Shown one piece after another: positions 1 through 9,295 of a stretch of 59,146 nt of DNA. Both the position numbers and the translations under genes were made by a program. Positions within the stretch are counted from its first letter, which is position 1. Each line of letters starts with the position of its first letter. Location of the stretch: positions 1 to 59,146 of the forward strand of contig CBDBHZ010000007.1 of assembly GCA_965205905.1 (NCBI GenBank). Direction: 5' to 3'. This DNA is from JAHZMA01 sp965205905 (GTDB taxonomy: Bacteria; Pseudomonadota; Alphaproteobacteria; JABAAW01; JAHZMA01). The notes below the pieces were generated by a model. It saw nothing but the letters and a program-made list of their open reading frames with translations. It did no database searches and was not told where the DNA came from.

Positions 1-386
1 TAAAATGTCAGCACCTTCATTATGAATCGCGCGTCGTGCCATATCAATGGTCTCTATATTGGCGATAGAACGCGCTTTCACCGCACCAAAATGACTTTCA
101 GCAATTTGAAAATAATCGCGCACAATTTTACGAAACGCGCTTAACCGTAAAATAATGTGCCTAATTTTTCTTGTGCAGATTCGGAATCATTTAGGGTAAA
201 AGCAAGGTCGCGGTCATTCACAATGGAAAGGTGTAGATTGTAAGGACCTTCTCCAAAAATATCTTTATCGGGCATGAAGTGATTTTTAACAATAATATCT
301 TGCAATGCTTGCCGTTTTTCATTCTGCACTTCAGGAATTGTGCAAATGATTTTTTCATCTAATGTAATGGATTTGATGGCAGACAT
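1..386 (-). CDS. UPF0262 family protein (partial, frameshifted)
   Basis: An 81-residue reading frame starts at 386 and ends at a stop near 141. Shifting one base there continues the protein to the window edge with typical UPF0262 C-terminal sequence (AFRKIVRDYF, then IDMARRAIHNEGAD). The break is at a short T run where one T appears to be missing. The gene begins 2 bases after the hisD stop, so it is the third gene of a hisG-hisD-UPF0262 operon, an order known in Alphaproteobacteria. The biochemical function of UPF0262 is unknown. About 128 residues are visible against roughly 155 for the family, so the end is cut off by the window. Probably an intact gene with a sequencing error, although a real mutation cannot be excluded. 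Confidence 0.75.
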
Positions 387-388
387 TA

Positions 389-1690
389 TCAGCTTCCCAA
401 AGATTCCAACCTGATTTCCATTGATTTTTTATGCGCGTCTAAACCTTCCATTTCGGCAAGGGTTGCGGTATTTTCGCTTAAATGAATCAAGGCTTCTTCG
501 GAACATTCCAAAATTGAGGTGCGCTTTAAGAAATTTTGAGTGGAAAGCACTGATGCAAAACGCGCACTATGGTTGGTGGGCAAAACATGTGATGGCCCTG
601 CGCTATAATCGCTCATAGCACCACAGCTATTTTTACCGATAAAAATTGCGCCCGCATGTTTGACTTGATGCGCAAAATCATAGGCATCTTTTAATGAAAT
701 TTGCAAATGTTCGGGTGCGATTTTATTGACATATATGATTGCTTCGTCCCAATCTTTTACCTTTAATCACTGCACCATAATTTTGCCAGCTTTTTTCAAT
801 AATATCGCGCCGTGATAATGTGGGCAGCATCTGTTCCATTTCTGCTAACACCGCATCAATATGGTCTTGTTCGGTGCTGATTAAAATGGATTGCGCCATC
901 GGGTCATGCTCGGCTTGCGCCAATAAATCAAGTGCCGTCCATTTTGGGTTGGTGCTGGCATCGCTCAATACCAAAATTTCGCTTGGCCCAGCAATCATAT
1001 CAATCCCTACCTTGCCATAAAGCTGTTTTTTTGCGGTTGCCACATAGATATTGCCGGGACCTGCAATCATATCAACAGCGTCGATAGTTTCAGTGCCATA
1101 GGCAAGGGCAGCAATCGCTTGTGCGCCACCAATCGCCCACACATCAGTCTACGCCCAAATGATGCAAAGTGGCAAGCACCATCGGGTTACATTCGCCATT
1201 CATATGCGGCACAACAGCGGTGATATGCTTAACCCCCGCAACTTTCGCAGGCACAATCGACATATAAGCAGAAGAAGGGTAAGCCGCCTTGCCCACCCGG
1301 TATATAGACCCCAACCCGTTCGATGGGGGTATAGCGCATGCCTAAACGCAAACCTTCTTCATCTTGATAGGCAAAGCCTTCAGGGATAGGTTTTTTGATG
1401 AAATTCTGTAATCCGTTGCACTGCCATTTGCATGGCTTGCACATAATGGCGCGGTGCATGTTTCGTAAGATTGTTGTAATTTATCGGGCGTGATTTGAAG
1501 TGATTCGGCATGGCAATTATCAAATTTTTTGGTATAATTTTTCAGTGCTACATCGCCATTATCGCGCACTTGTTGAATGATTTCCCACACTTCATCATCA
1601 ACATTTTTTTCCTCGATCGCGCTTAATATCTAAAAAATTCTTAAAATCTTGCTCAAAATTTGCATCAGAACTATTAAGTTTAAGAGGCAT
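389..1690 (-). CDS. hisD: Histidinol dehydrogenase (multiple frameshifts as sequenced)
   Basis: HisD catalyses the last two steps of histidine synthesis, oxidising L-histidinol to L-histidine with NAD, with a bound zinc. The full family length (434 codons) is present but split by about six single-base shifts, near 1610, 1450, 1390, 1285, 1148 and 765. Joining the frames gives a continuous HisD: VGVYIPGG, VPAKVAGV, the MIAGPGNIYVATAKK and MIAGPSEILVLSD blocks, then NSCGAMSDYSAGPSHVLPT with family-typical residues. The ATG at 1690 overlaps the hisG stop by 11 bases, which suggests translational coupling. Amino-acid conservation is excellent on both sides of every shift, so indel errors at a contig end are more likely than pseudogene decay. 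Confidence 0.88.
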
Positions 1691-2378
1691 GACAAATCTC
1701 CTCAAAACGGTTGACCCATGGCATAATATCTTGATAGCGGGTTTTCCACGCCATTGCATTCACAATTAAGCGGGTTGAAACATCGGCCAAAGTTTTAATT
1801 TCTACCAGCTGATTGGCGCGCAAGGTATCGCCTGTTGAAACCAAATCAACAATATAATCGGCAAGCCCTAAATGCGGCGCAATCTCAATCGCCCCATTAA
1901 GTTTAATAATTTCAGCCTGCATCCCGTTTTTGGCAAAATAATCGCGGGTGCTATTGGGGTATTTACTGGCAATTCGAATCTTTGCATTGTTAAAAGGGTT
2001 GGTATGATTTTCAAAACCTGCCAATACCAAACGGCAATGCCCGATATTCATATTGACGGGCGAATAGATATTTTGATTGCCATGTTCCAATAAAATATCA
2101 CTGCCAACAATGCCGATATGCGCTGCCCCGCCCATCACATAGGTGGCAACATCAAACGCGCGCACTTGCAATAATTCTAGCGCGCCATCATTGGCAGAAA
2201 AGCGTAATTTACGGCTGTTATTTTCAAAAAATTCTGCTTCGGGGATAATGCCCGCTTGCTGAAAAATAGGTGCCAGTTGCTTGGCGATTCTACCGCGTGG
2301 CAAGGCAATCACCAATTTTTCATAAGATGAAAATACAGCATGATTTTGCGCTGTGTGATGCGATAGGGTATAATTCAT
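1680..2378 (-). CDS. hisG: ATP phosphoribosyltransferase, short form (HisG)
   Basis: Catalyses the first committed step of histidine synthesis, condensing ATP with PRPP. The protein is about 232 residues, matching the short HisG form. It lacks the C-terminal regulatory domain of long HisG and in known cases needs the HisRS-like partner HisZ, which is not in this window. Diagnostic segments are LVIALPRGRIAKQLAPIF near the N-terminus, LNGAIEIAPHLGLADYIVDL, and STGDTLRANQL, which forms the PRPP-binding region. I start at the ATG at 2378; an in-frame GTG at 2387, with GGGA a few bases upstream, is the alternative. The frame is intact although both neighbours are broken. First gene of hisG-hisD-UPF0262. 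Confidence 0.9.
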   Translation of the reverse strand: MNYTLSHHTAQNHAVFSSYEKLVIALPRGRIAKQLAPIFQQAGIIPEAEFFENNSRKLRFSANDGALELLQVRAFDVATYVMGGAAHIGIVGSDILLEHGNQNIYSPVNMNIGHCRLVLAGFENHTNPFNNAKIRIASKYPNSTRDYFAKNGMQAEIIKLNGAIEIAPHLGLADYIVDLVSTGDTLRANQLVEIKTLADVSTRLIVNAMAWKTRYQDIMPWVNRFEEICHAS

Positions 2379-2439
2379 AATTTGCACTCAATTTCCCAAT
2401 TGCGGTTGATAATGAATTATAACATTGTTATCAAAAATT

Positions 2440-4347
2440 TTAAAGGTAGGATTTTTCCATTAACCGATTTAATTTTTGCGAAAAGCTGGCAATATCAGCA
2501 GGGGCATCGCCATCAATCATTCTTGCTTGCTCGTACAGCAAATAGATAGCATCATCAACATCTTGCAAGGTCTCGGGCGATTGCGATTTTTGTGCCAATG
2601 CTTGTATCAGCGCATGGTTGGGGTTGATTTCTAAAATGCGCTCATTAAGATTATCTTGGTCGGCGCGATGCACCCGCATCAAACGCTCTAACCGTGGCGA
2701 ATTCCCCTTGCCCACCACCAAACGCACGGGGCTTGCCTGTAATTGATGGCTTAAACGGACATTTTGCAAATTTTCTTTCAGCGATTCTGTAAAACGGTCA
2801 AGCAAGTTTTTCATATCGCCCTCTGGTTTGATTTCTTCCGTCTCTGCCGAATCATCACTCGATTGCACCGATAGGAAGTTTTTATCACGATAGCTGCCAA
2901 TTAGATTGGGCCAAAATTCATCAACAGGGTCGTTCAGCAATAACACATCATAGCCTTTTATTCTTGGCATTTTCCAAATGCGGACTTTGTTGCATCAGCG
3001 CGATATTCTCACCCGTTAGAAAATAAATATTATCATTGCCGTCTTGCATATTATCGATATAATTATCCAGACTTATCAGTTTTTGTTCTTTGAATGAATG
3101 CCCAAGAATCAGCGGTAGAATTTCGGTTTTTTGTGCTTCCATCGGGTCGCATAACCCTTCTTTCAGCACCGCACCAAATTCGGTGAAAAATTCGCGATAC
3201 GAATCGATATCTTCTGCCAATTTTGATTTAAGCGCATTGCTGGTACGTTTCACAATATTATTCTTAATTTTGGTCAGCACAGGGCTTGATTGAATCATCT
3301 CGCGGCTGATATTCAGGTCAATATCGGAGGCATCAATCACCCCCGCCACAAAACGCAACCAGCTAGGAATAAGCGATTCGCAATTATCGGTGATAAATAC
3401 CCGCTTCACATAGAGTTTAATGCGCGATATTTTTTCAGGATAAAATAAATCAAACGGACGTTTGCTAGGGATAAATAACAAGCCATAATAATCTAACATG
3501 CCTTCAGCGTGAAAATGCAAATTCACCCAGCTTTTATCAAACAGCATGGTTTCGCTATGGTAAAAATCTTCGTAATTTTCAGGCGTGATTTCCGATTTTG
3601 GCTTCAGCCATAGGGCTTCAGAATCATTCACCTGTTCGGTGCCACCGCTATCTTTGCTTAGAATCACTGGCACATTGATGTGATTCGCATAGGTGCGGAC
3701 AATATGATTCAAGCGGCTGCTTTCCAAATATTCATCGGCTTCTTTTTTAAGATTCAGCGTGATGATTGTGCCACAGGTGAGGGGGTGGGGCAGGTCAAAA
3801 TCAAAATCTTCACCAAAATCTTTACTGGCACCTATTTCAGAAATTGTATATTTGCCATCGCCTTTTGAAAACCAGCGCATCACTTTGTTGCTACCCGCTT
3901 TCATGGTTTTAAGCTCGATGCTATCTGCCACCATCAATGCCGAATAAAAGCCAACGCCAAATTGTCCAATTAAATCGGGGAGTTTATCACCGTCAGTTTT
4001 TTCACAGCTTTATCAGCATTTTGGGCAAGGTTTTCTAAAAATTTACCCGTGCCAGAACGGGCAATCGTGCCTAGATTATCGATAATATCTTGGCGATTCA
4101 TGCCAATGCCCGTATCGATAAAAGTCAGCTGATTACCCGGCGCATCGGGGAAAATGTAAATTGCAAAACCGCCATGATTCTTTAATAAATCGGGCTTTGA
4201 AATAGCCTCAAACCGCAAGCGGTCGCAAGCATCAGAAGCATTTGATACCAATTCGCGCACAAAAACTTCTTTTTCGGAATATAGCGCATTGGCAACAATA
4301 TTGAGTAATTTGCCAGTTTCGGCAGTGAATTCTAGGGTTTCTTCCAT
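2440..4347 (-). CDS. htpG: Molecular chaperone HtpG (Hsp90), two frameshifts as sequenced
   Basis: Cytosolic ATP-dependent Hsp90 chaperone. The span encodes about 635 residues, the normal length, in three frames. The first (to about 3970) holds the GHKL ATPase motifs: VSNASDACDRL with the catalytic-site Glu/Asn region, DTGIGM, and GTIARSGTGKF. The second resumes at GQFGVGFYSA and runs through the middle domain (NLHFHAEGMLDYYGLLFIPSKRPFDLF, LNISREMIQ). The third starts near 2963 at KGYDVLLLNDPVDEFW and contains the dimerisation domain. The first break fits one missing A in an A run near 3995, the second one extra A near 2963. The start at 4347 is chosen because GGAG lies 8 bases upstream. Divergent from rpsT. 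Confidence 0.9.
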
Positions 4348-4461
4348 TATTTTCTCCATTATCAACGAAAAGCGTCATCTTGCTGATATAGGCATTATGT
4401 GCGAGAATTTCAAGTTTTTAACTGATTTTTATTAAAATAACTGTGATATATTTGAAATCGC

Positions 4462-4489
4462 TTGACTTTTATATCGAATCTTCTATATT
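4462..4489 (+). promoter_or_regulatory. Sigma-70-type promoter upstream of rpsT
   Basis: TTGACT at 4462-4467 and TATATT at 4484-4489 are separated by 16 bases, close to the consensus spacing. Transcription would start near 4496, about 60 bases before the rpsT ATG. No other gene on this strand is nearby, and a strong promoter is expected for a ribosomal protein gene. Confidence 0.55.
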
Positions 4490-4555
4490 AATGCGCTTAA
4501 CGTTATGCGAATGACCGTCTATGCGTTGATTATTTTTAATTTTGGAAAGTTACCT

Positions 4556-4849
4556 ATGGCTAATCATGAATCTGCAAAAAAACGTGCGCGTCAAACCTTA
4601 ACAAGAACCGCAAGAAATACCGCAAGGGTGAGCAGAATCCGTTCTTTTATTCGTCAATCAGGCGAAGCGAACGAAGCAAATGATAAGGCGAAAGCCGAAC
4701 TTGCTTTCAAAAAAGCGATGTCAGAATTGCATCGTGGTGTTACGAAAGGTGTGGTTAATAAAAATACGGCATCGCGTAAAATATCACGCTTGAATGCCAG
4801 TCTAAAAGCCAGCCTTGAAAGCCAGTCAATCAGCGTAACTAACGTATAG
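4556..4849 (+). CDS. rpsT: Small ribosomal subunit protein bS20
   Basis: bS20 binds 16S rRNA early in 30S assembly. The product is 97 residues and begins MANHESAKKRARQ, the family's hallmark N-terminus, followed by a basic helical protein rich in Lys, Arg and Ala (RTARNTARVSRIR, KGVVNKNTASRKISRLN). The ATG at 4556 is preceded by GGAAAG at the right distance; the 17 extra codons of the longer open frame are leader sequence. In many Alphaproteobacteria rpsT lies just before dnaA, but here the next gene is an unrelated small one on the other strand. Confidence 0.95.
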   Translation: MANHESAKKRARQTLTRTARNTARVSRIRSFIRQSGEANEANDKAKAELAFKKAMSELHRGVTKGVVNKNTASRKISRLNASLKASLESQSISVTNV

Positions 4850-4870
4850 CTTAACAAATCTGTTAATCCT
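4850..4870. terminator. Weak dyad between rpsT and the convergent small gene
   Basis: TTAACA and TGTTAA form a 6-bp stem with a 4-base loop in the 13 bases between the convergent stop codons. No clear T run follows, so it would be a weak terminator at best. Confidence 0.25.
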
Positions 4871-5168
4871 TACTATAATACCAATCCCATAATCTGGTGG
4901 TGTACCAACCATTGATATTGTGAATATGAATCACAAACCCATTCATAGCACCCTCGTTGGTAAAGCCAGTCATCTCGATAAAGCGCCCTAGCGGATAGGG
5001 AGATTTTACCATCAGCATATTCTCGTTAATAACAAAATGTTGCGGTTCAGGGTAAAGCTGTTGCAATCTCTTCATTTCGTTCGCAAGTTTGGCTTGCGTC
5101 GAATTGGCATCGTAAAATATCAAATAGCGGTTTAGCATAACATCAATCTTAATATGAGTAAAACACAT
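4863..5168 (-). CDS. Small hypothetical protein
   Basis: I do not recognise this protein (101 residues; about 91 if the internal Met at 5138 is used). It has no signal peptide or membrane segment. It is rich in aromatics, especially at the end (NINGWYTTRLWDWYYSKD), with a mixed helical and strand pattern before that (ANEMKRLQQLYPEPQHFVINENMLMV). A small alpha/beta domain is plausible. No good ribosome-binding site decides between the two starts. It is convergent with rpsT and separated from the hydrolase gene by about 70 bases. That it is a real gene rests on the open frame and normal composition only. Confidence 0.5.
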   Translation of the reverse strand: MCFTHIKIDVMLNRYLIFYDANSTQAKLANEMKRLQQLYPEPQHFVINENMLMVKSPYPLGRFIEMTGFTNEGAMNGFVIHIHNINGWYTTRLWDWYYSKD

Positions 5169-5239
5169 ATTAATATAAAGAAATTATCCTCATTTATCAA
5201 GCGATAGAATAATAATACCCAGCTATGTTAATTTTTTCG

Positions 5240-6115
5240 TTATTGCAAATAATAGAGTTTGTTTAACAAATGATGCATGCCTCTGCGCCCATCATCGCGC
5301 AACCATGATTTGCCCCACTCTAATGCTTGCACATAATCTTGCCCGTGCGTTAATTGCCCGAATGGCCAATCGCTGCCCCATATACAATATTCTTCACCAC
5401 CCATCGCATCACTAATGGCATGGGCAAGCGGGATGGCATTGATGGCGGATTGTTCGGCAGATAATTCCAACTGTTCATAAATGCGGTAAGCCCCTGATAG
5501 CATCACCGATAATTTTTGTTTTCTGGTGTAAGAAAGCTTGTTCAAAGCAAAGTAAATATCATCACGATTGCCCATTTTTGGTGATGGTAGGCAAAAATGC
5601 TCAATCACTAAATAAGGTGCGCTATCGATTAAGGGCTCTAATATATCAAGCAGACGGCTACTTTCAATTTGCACTTCTAAAAACCACCCCATCACATGCA
5701 GATGTTCCATAAAATCACGCCATTCAGCGGATTTGAAATCAGGTGGAAAACGGTTAAGCAAATTCACACGCACACCTAAAACCCCATGCAGGTGCATTTC
5801 TTTCATGGTGCTGATATGCACATTGGTGGGCAGATTAACAATGCCTCTGAAAAACATATCGGGATGTTTTTTATGGGCGTAATCCAGACAATCCATTAAA
5901 TAATGATGGTTAAGCCCTAGCACAGATGGTTGGGCAAGCAACGCCCCATTTAATTTATTTTTGCGTAATGTTTTGATATAGGACTGAAACAAAGTATCAC
6001 TTTTAATATCATAGCTCATCGGCTGTGCTTTGCCTAAGGCACGCGGATAGCAATAGGCATGACCATCAACAAGCCCATTGGGAAAATTTTTGTCTATTTG
6101 AGTCGTGTGTAACAT
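5240..6115 (-). CDS. Amidohydrolase-2 family TIM-barrel hydrolase
   Basis: The product is 291 residues and fits the metal-dependent amidohydrolase-2 family, which includes 2-pyrone-4,6-dicarboxylate hydrolases and decarboxylases. Visible family features are the N-terminal LVDGHAY, corresponding to the D-x-H metal motif at the end of the first strand; LHGVLGVRVNLL in the barrel; LVIEHFCLP with a metal-region His; and the C-terminal YCIWGSDWPF, where GSDWP carries the conserved catalytic Asp. I start at the ATG at 6115, 4 bases after the stop of the acyl-CoA synthetase gene, so the two are probably co-transcribed. The substrate cannot be told from sequence; the neighbour hints at carboxylic-acid catabolism. 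Confidence 0.75.
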   Translation of the reverse strand: MLHTTQIDKNFPNGLVDGHAYCYPRALGKAQPMSYDIKSDTLFQSYIKTLRKNKLNGALLAQPSVLGLNHHYLMDCLDYAHKKHPDMFFRGIVNLPTNVHISTMKEMHLHGVLGVRVNLLNRFPPDFKSAEWRDFMEHLHVMGWFLEVQIESSRLLDILEPLIDSAPYLVIEHFCLPSPKMGNRDDIYFALNKLSYTRKQKLSVMLSGAYRIYEQLELSAEQSAINAIPLAHAISDAMGGEEYCIWGSDWPFGQLTHGQDYVQALEWGKSWLRDDGRRGMHHLLNKLYYLQ

Positions 6116-6119
6116 ATTA

Positions 6120-7928
6120 TTATTTCGCCTTTTTTTTGTAAAGGGCGAGCAACCGAGTTTTATAAAGAGCAATCACGTTTTGTCTCTTAACTTTGAAACT
6201 AGGTGTTAGCATATCATTATCCATCGTAAATGCTTCGTCAGCAAAATCAAAGAACCGAATTTGTTCGTAGCTGGCAAGCTGTGTGTTTGAATGTTTGATA
6301 AGATTGGCAAAAAATTTGTGTAAATCTTTGTTATCGCGCAAATCGGCAAGTGGGGTATTGGCGGCAATATCATTTGCTTTTAAGAATTTTTTCAACCATG
6401 CTTCGTCAGGCACAATAATTGCCGCCAATGCGGGTTTTTTATCGCCAAACACAACGATTTGCTCAATTTCGGGGTGCAGTAACATAACGCCTTCTACATA
6501 TTGCGGGGCGATATTATCACCGCCTGATGTGATAATCAGATTTTTCTTGCGGTCAGTAATCATCAGCCTGCCTGCATCATCGAATTTGCCAATATCACCT
6601 GTATGCAAGAAACCTTCCTTGTTGAATAATTTTTTACTGGCGGGCTTGTTATTCCAATAGCCTTGTGTGATTAAATCACCTCGAATCAGTATCTCGTCGT
6701 CATCAGCAATTTTCACCTCCACGCCTTTTATGGGTGCGCCAACCGTTGTGGCATCATTGCAATCAGGGCGGTTAAAGCTAACCACTGGTGAGGTTTCGGT
6801 AAGCCCATAGCCTTGCAGAATATCCACCCCCAATGCGAGAAAGAAATTGCCGATTGTGCTATTAAGCGGCGCACCACCCGAAGCAAAGGCGCGCAAGCGA
6901 CCACCAAAACGGCTGTGCATTTTGCGTTTAATCATCATATAAGCAGGGTAGCGTAATAATTTTTCAAATAGGTTGAATGTTACATCCATACGGTTGGCAG
7001 CAGGTAATTTGCTTTGCCCATGTCGTAAGGCTAAATCAAATAAATAACGTGAAAAAGCTGGTGCAGTTTTCAAACCTGTTTGGATACGGGCATAGATAGC
7101 TTCGGATAGACGTGGCACGGTGGTAACCAAAGTAGGGCGCACCTCAACCATATTAGACGATATTTTATCAATCCCTTCGGCAAAATAAACCTCAGCCCCG
7201 ATGGCGGTGGCAAAAAACACGCAAGCCGTATGTTCGTAGCAATGCGATAATGGCAAAAAGGATAAAAAACGTTCGGAACCAGTCTTGAAATTCTTCATAC
7301 CTAAAAACACGTCTGATATGCCCACACAATTATGCAATATCGCCTTATGCTGTAGCATCACCCCTTTGGGCATGCCATTGGTGCCTGATGTATAAGAAAG
7401 CAACGCTAAGTCATCACGATTGATATTGGTAAGCCTGTTATTAATCTCTATCATTGATTCAGGCGATAACACTTGTTCCATCGCTTGTTGCCATGATATA
7501 ATTTGCAAATGGTTATTGGATTTTTTATCGGTTTCATGCAAGGTGAAAATTGCCTGAATATCCGATTTTAGCGCGGCAGGCCAAAACGCATCTAGTAATT
7601 TTGTCGATGAAACCAGCGCAACAACACTGCCCGCATCACGCAAGCAATGTAAGTGACTATCACCATTATAGCTGGTGTAATGGGGCACAGGCACCCCGCC
7701 CGCACATAGAATCGCCAAATCAGCGATAATCCATTCAGGCGAATTATCGGCAATCAGCGCCACACGGTCGCCCTGATTCACGCCATGCTTGATAAGGTTA
7801 GCGGCTAGATTTAACACCTGATGCTTGGTTTGGCGGTAAGAAAAATTATGCCATTGGTTACCGATTTTTTTTGCTAAAAAAGTTTTTTCAGGTATATTAT
7901 CACATTGTTGTAGGAACAATGCAGGCAA
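6120..7928 (-). CDS. Long-chain acyl-CoA synthetase (AMP-forming)
   Basis: Activates fatty acids to acyl-CoA through an acyl-adenylate, probably at the inner membrane. The protein is 602 residues with all adenylate-forming motifs: P-loop LSYTSGTNGMPKGVML near residue 190, GYGLTETSPVV near 375, LHTGDIGKFDD near 445, and DRKKNLIITSGGDNIAP near 460. It resembles the bacterial FACL/FadD15 type more than short-chain Acs. The start is uncertain. The open frame has no ATG; a TTG at 7928 has no ribosome-binding site, while an ATT at about 7955 lies 8 bases after AGAAGG. A stop codon just upstream limits the frame. Divergent from the outer-membrane protein gene. Confidence 0.88.
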   Translation of the reverse strand: MPALFLQQCDNIPEKTFLAKKIGNQWHNFSYRQTKHQVLNLAANLIKHGVNQGDRVALIADNSPEWIIADLAILCAGGVPVPHYTSYNGDSHLHCLRDAGSVVALVSSTKLLDAFWPAALKSDIQAIFTLHETDKKSNNHLQIISWQQAMEQVLSPESMIEINNRLTNINRDDLALLSYTSGTNGMPKGVMLQHKAILHNCVGISDVFLGMKNFKTGSERFLSFLPLSHCYEHTACVFFATAIGAEVYFAEGIDKISSNMVEVRPTLVTTVPRLSEAIYARIQTGLKTAPAFSRYLFDLALRHGQSKLPAANRMDVTFNLFEKLLRYPAYMMIKRKMHSRFGGRLRAFASGGAPLNSTIGNFFLALGVDILQGYGLTETSPVVSFNRPDCNDATTVGAPIKGVEVKIADDDEILIRGDLITQGYWNNKPASKKLFNKEGFLHTGDIGKFDDAGRLMITDRKKNLIITSGGDNIAPQYVEGVMLLHPEIEQIVVFGDKKPALAAIIVPDEAWLKKFLKANDIAANTPLADLRDNKDLHKFFANLIKHSNTQLASYEQIRFFDFADEAFTMDNDMLTPSFKVKRQNVIALYKTRLLALYKKKAK

Positions 7929-7959
7929 ATGATTGATATGGTCGATTGCAAAAATGTTG

Positions 7960-8039
7960 TTACCCTTCTATTATAATAGTGTTATAATGTTATCTTTAAC
8001 CGTAATTATATTATATTAAAATAAAAAAACAAGGATTTC
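7960..8039. promoter_or_regulatory. Divergent promoter region between the acyl-CoA synthetase and barrel genes
   Basis: This short, very AT-rich gap holds two direct TTATAAT copies about 10 bases apart (near 7970-7990) and several TATATT-like sequences. Both flanking genes point away from it. AAGGA lies just before the ATG at 8040 and serves the plus-strand gene. I could not assign a convincing -35 box to either direction. Confidence 0.35.
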
Positions 8040-9281
8040 ATGATATTGTTAACGATAAGAATAACATATAAATATATTACAACTATTAGTTTTGTGATGG
8101 GTTTGGCTGTTTTTTGCGCTGATAGCAACGCGCAGAACCTATCATCAGGGCAGTTTTATTATGGTGTTTCAGGCAATGAAATAAAAATAACGATTGATGA
8201 GATTGAAGGCGTTACCGAAGCTGACGAAGCTGAATTTGTGATTGGAAAATTGATATTGGGTAATTTTTATGCCAATGGGCATGTTGATTCTTATATTGCG
8301 TTTCCGATTAGGCGAACATTTGAATTAGGCGATATTGAGGGTAAGTTTACACCGGGCATCGAGGCAGGCTATAATATTTATCTGTTACCGCTTGGCAAAA
8401 CAGGGCATTCGCCCTTTATCGGTGCAGGGCTTGCTTTTCCGAATTATGATTTTTTTACAAATTCAGGCAAAGGCAGTCGAAAATATACGGTTTCACTGCC
8501 CGTGCAGGTGGGCTATGGCTTTTATGACGAGAATGGACAGATTGATATTGGGTTCAGATATGCTTATGGGCAAAGGGGTGAGTATTATTTTTCACCCGAA
8601 CAACAAGGCGCGTTCGATGCCAGATATACCGAATTATTTGTTAATTACAAAATGGTTACCAATGCAAAAATGACGGAAGTGGGCGCGGGCGCGTTACCAT
8701 CACGTAAAGATTGGTGGCTCTTTTATGGGTTAGGGCTTTCCAGCACATGGTTCACACAAGGCAATGATGCCCAGCAAACTGAAAAATCACTAAGCCCATC
8801 TAGCTATGGGCAACCGATTGGCGAACTTACATTAGGGGCGGTGCGGGCATTTTCGAATCAGCGTAGTAAACGGCTCATCATGCAATATTCTTATCGCCCG
8901 GTTGATGTGAAAATAGATGCTTATGATAAGCAAGTGCGCTATCAACAGATTGGTCAAGGGTTAGAACTTTTATATAATCCTGTTACCACAAATGGCTTTG
9001 CGCCATTTTTTGGCGTAGGGCTTAATCATAATAAAATGAAGTTTACCGATTATGATGATACTGTTTATCAAGATACGCAAGCACAGGGGTCGTTTTTATT
9101 AGGCTGGGATGTTTTGCCCAATAAGAATGCCAATTTTCATTTAAGGTTTGGTTTGCGCTATATGGGCAAGAGCATTTTGCGTGATGACACGAACAATCAG
9201 GTGGCAGATGATAGCGAGGCAAGGGAAGTAAAATTTCCTAATTTAGAGGTGAGCTATGTTACCCTTATTTGGCAATATTAG
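8040..9281 (+). CDS. Outer-membrane beta-barrel protein with two similar halves
   Basis: 413 residues with an N-terminal signal peptide (hydrophobic TTISFVMGLAVFCA, cleavage near SNAQN) and alternating aromatic/glycine strands typical of outer-membrane barrels. The chain ends in WQY, and a C-terminal aromatic residue is the usual barrel-assembly signal. Two halves look alike: GIEAGYNIYLLP...SPFIGAGL around residues 105-135 and GQGLELLYNP...APFFGVGL around 305-325, each followed by GFRYAYG or GLRYMG. I cannot name the family. The binding-protein gene of the ABC importer starts 14 bases after its stop, so barrel and importer probably form one operon and the barrel may admit the substrate. AAGGA precedes the ATG. 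Confidence 0.7.
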   Translation: MILLTIRITYKYITTISFVMGLAVFCADSNAQNLSSGQFYYGVSGNEIKITIDEIEGVTEADEAEFVIGKLILGNFYANGHVDSYIAFPIRRTFELGDIEGKFTPGIEAGYNIYLLPLGKTGHSPFIGAGLAFPNYDFFTNSGKGSRKYTVSLPVQVGYGFYDENGQIDIGFRYAYGQRGEYYFSPEQQGAFDARYTELFVNYKMVTNAKMTEVGAGALPSRKDWWLFYGLGLSSTWFTQGNDAQQTEKSLSPSSYGQPIGELTLGAVRAFSNQRSKRLIMQYSYRPVDVKIDAYDKQVRYQQIGQGLELLYNPVTTNGFAPFFGVGLNHNKMKFTDYDDTVYQDTQAQGSFLLGWDVLPNKNANFHLRFGLRYMGKSILRDDTNNQVADDSEAREVKFPNLEVSYVTLIWQY

Positions 9282-9295
9282 AAAGCACTGATTCG

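Noticed and set aside
421..618. Plus-strand open frames inside hisD
   Set aside because: Antisense shadows of hisD; their translations match no family while the minus strand gives clear HisD blocks.
2405..2437. Terminator between hisG and htpG (TTGATAA...TTATCAA)
   Set aside because: Stem is only 7 A/T pairs with a 15-base loop and no T run; kept as chance in AT-rich DNA.
1..4347. True pseudogenisation of histidine synthesis and htpG, as in a reduced symbiont
   Set aside because: Breaks are single-base indels with full conservation on both sides and are limited to contig ends; the rest of the window is intact.
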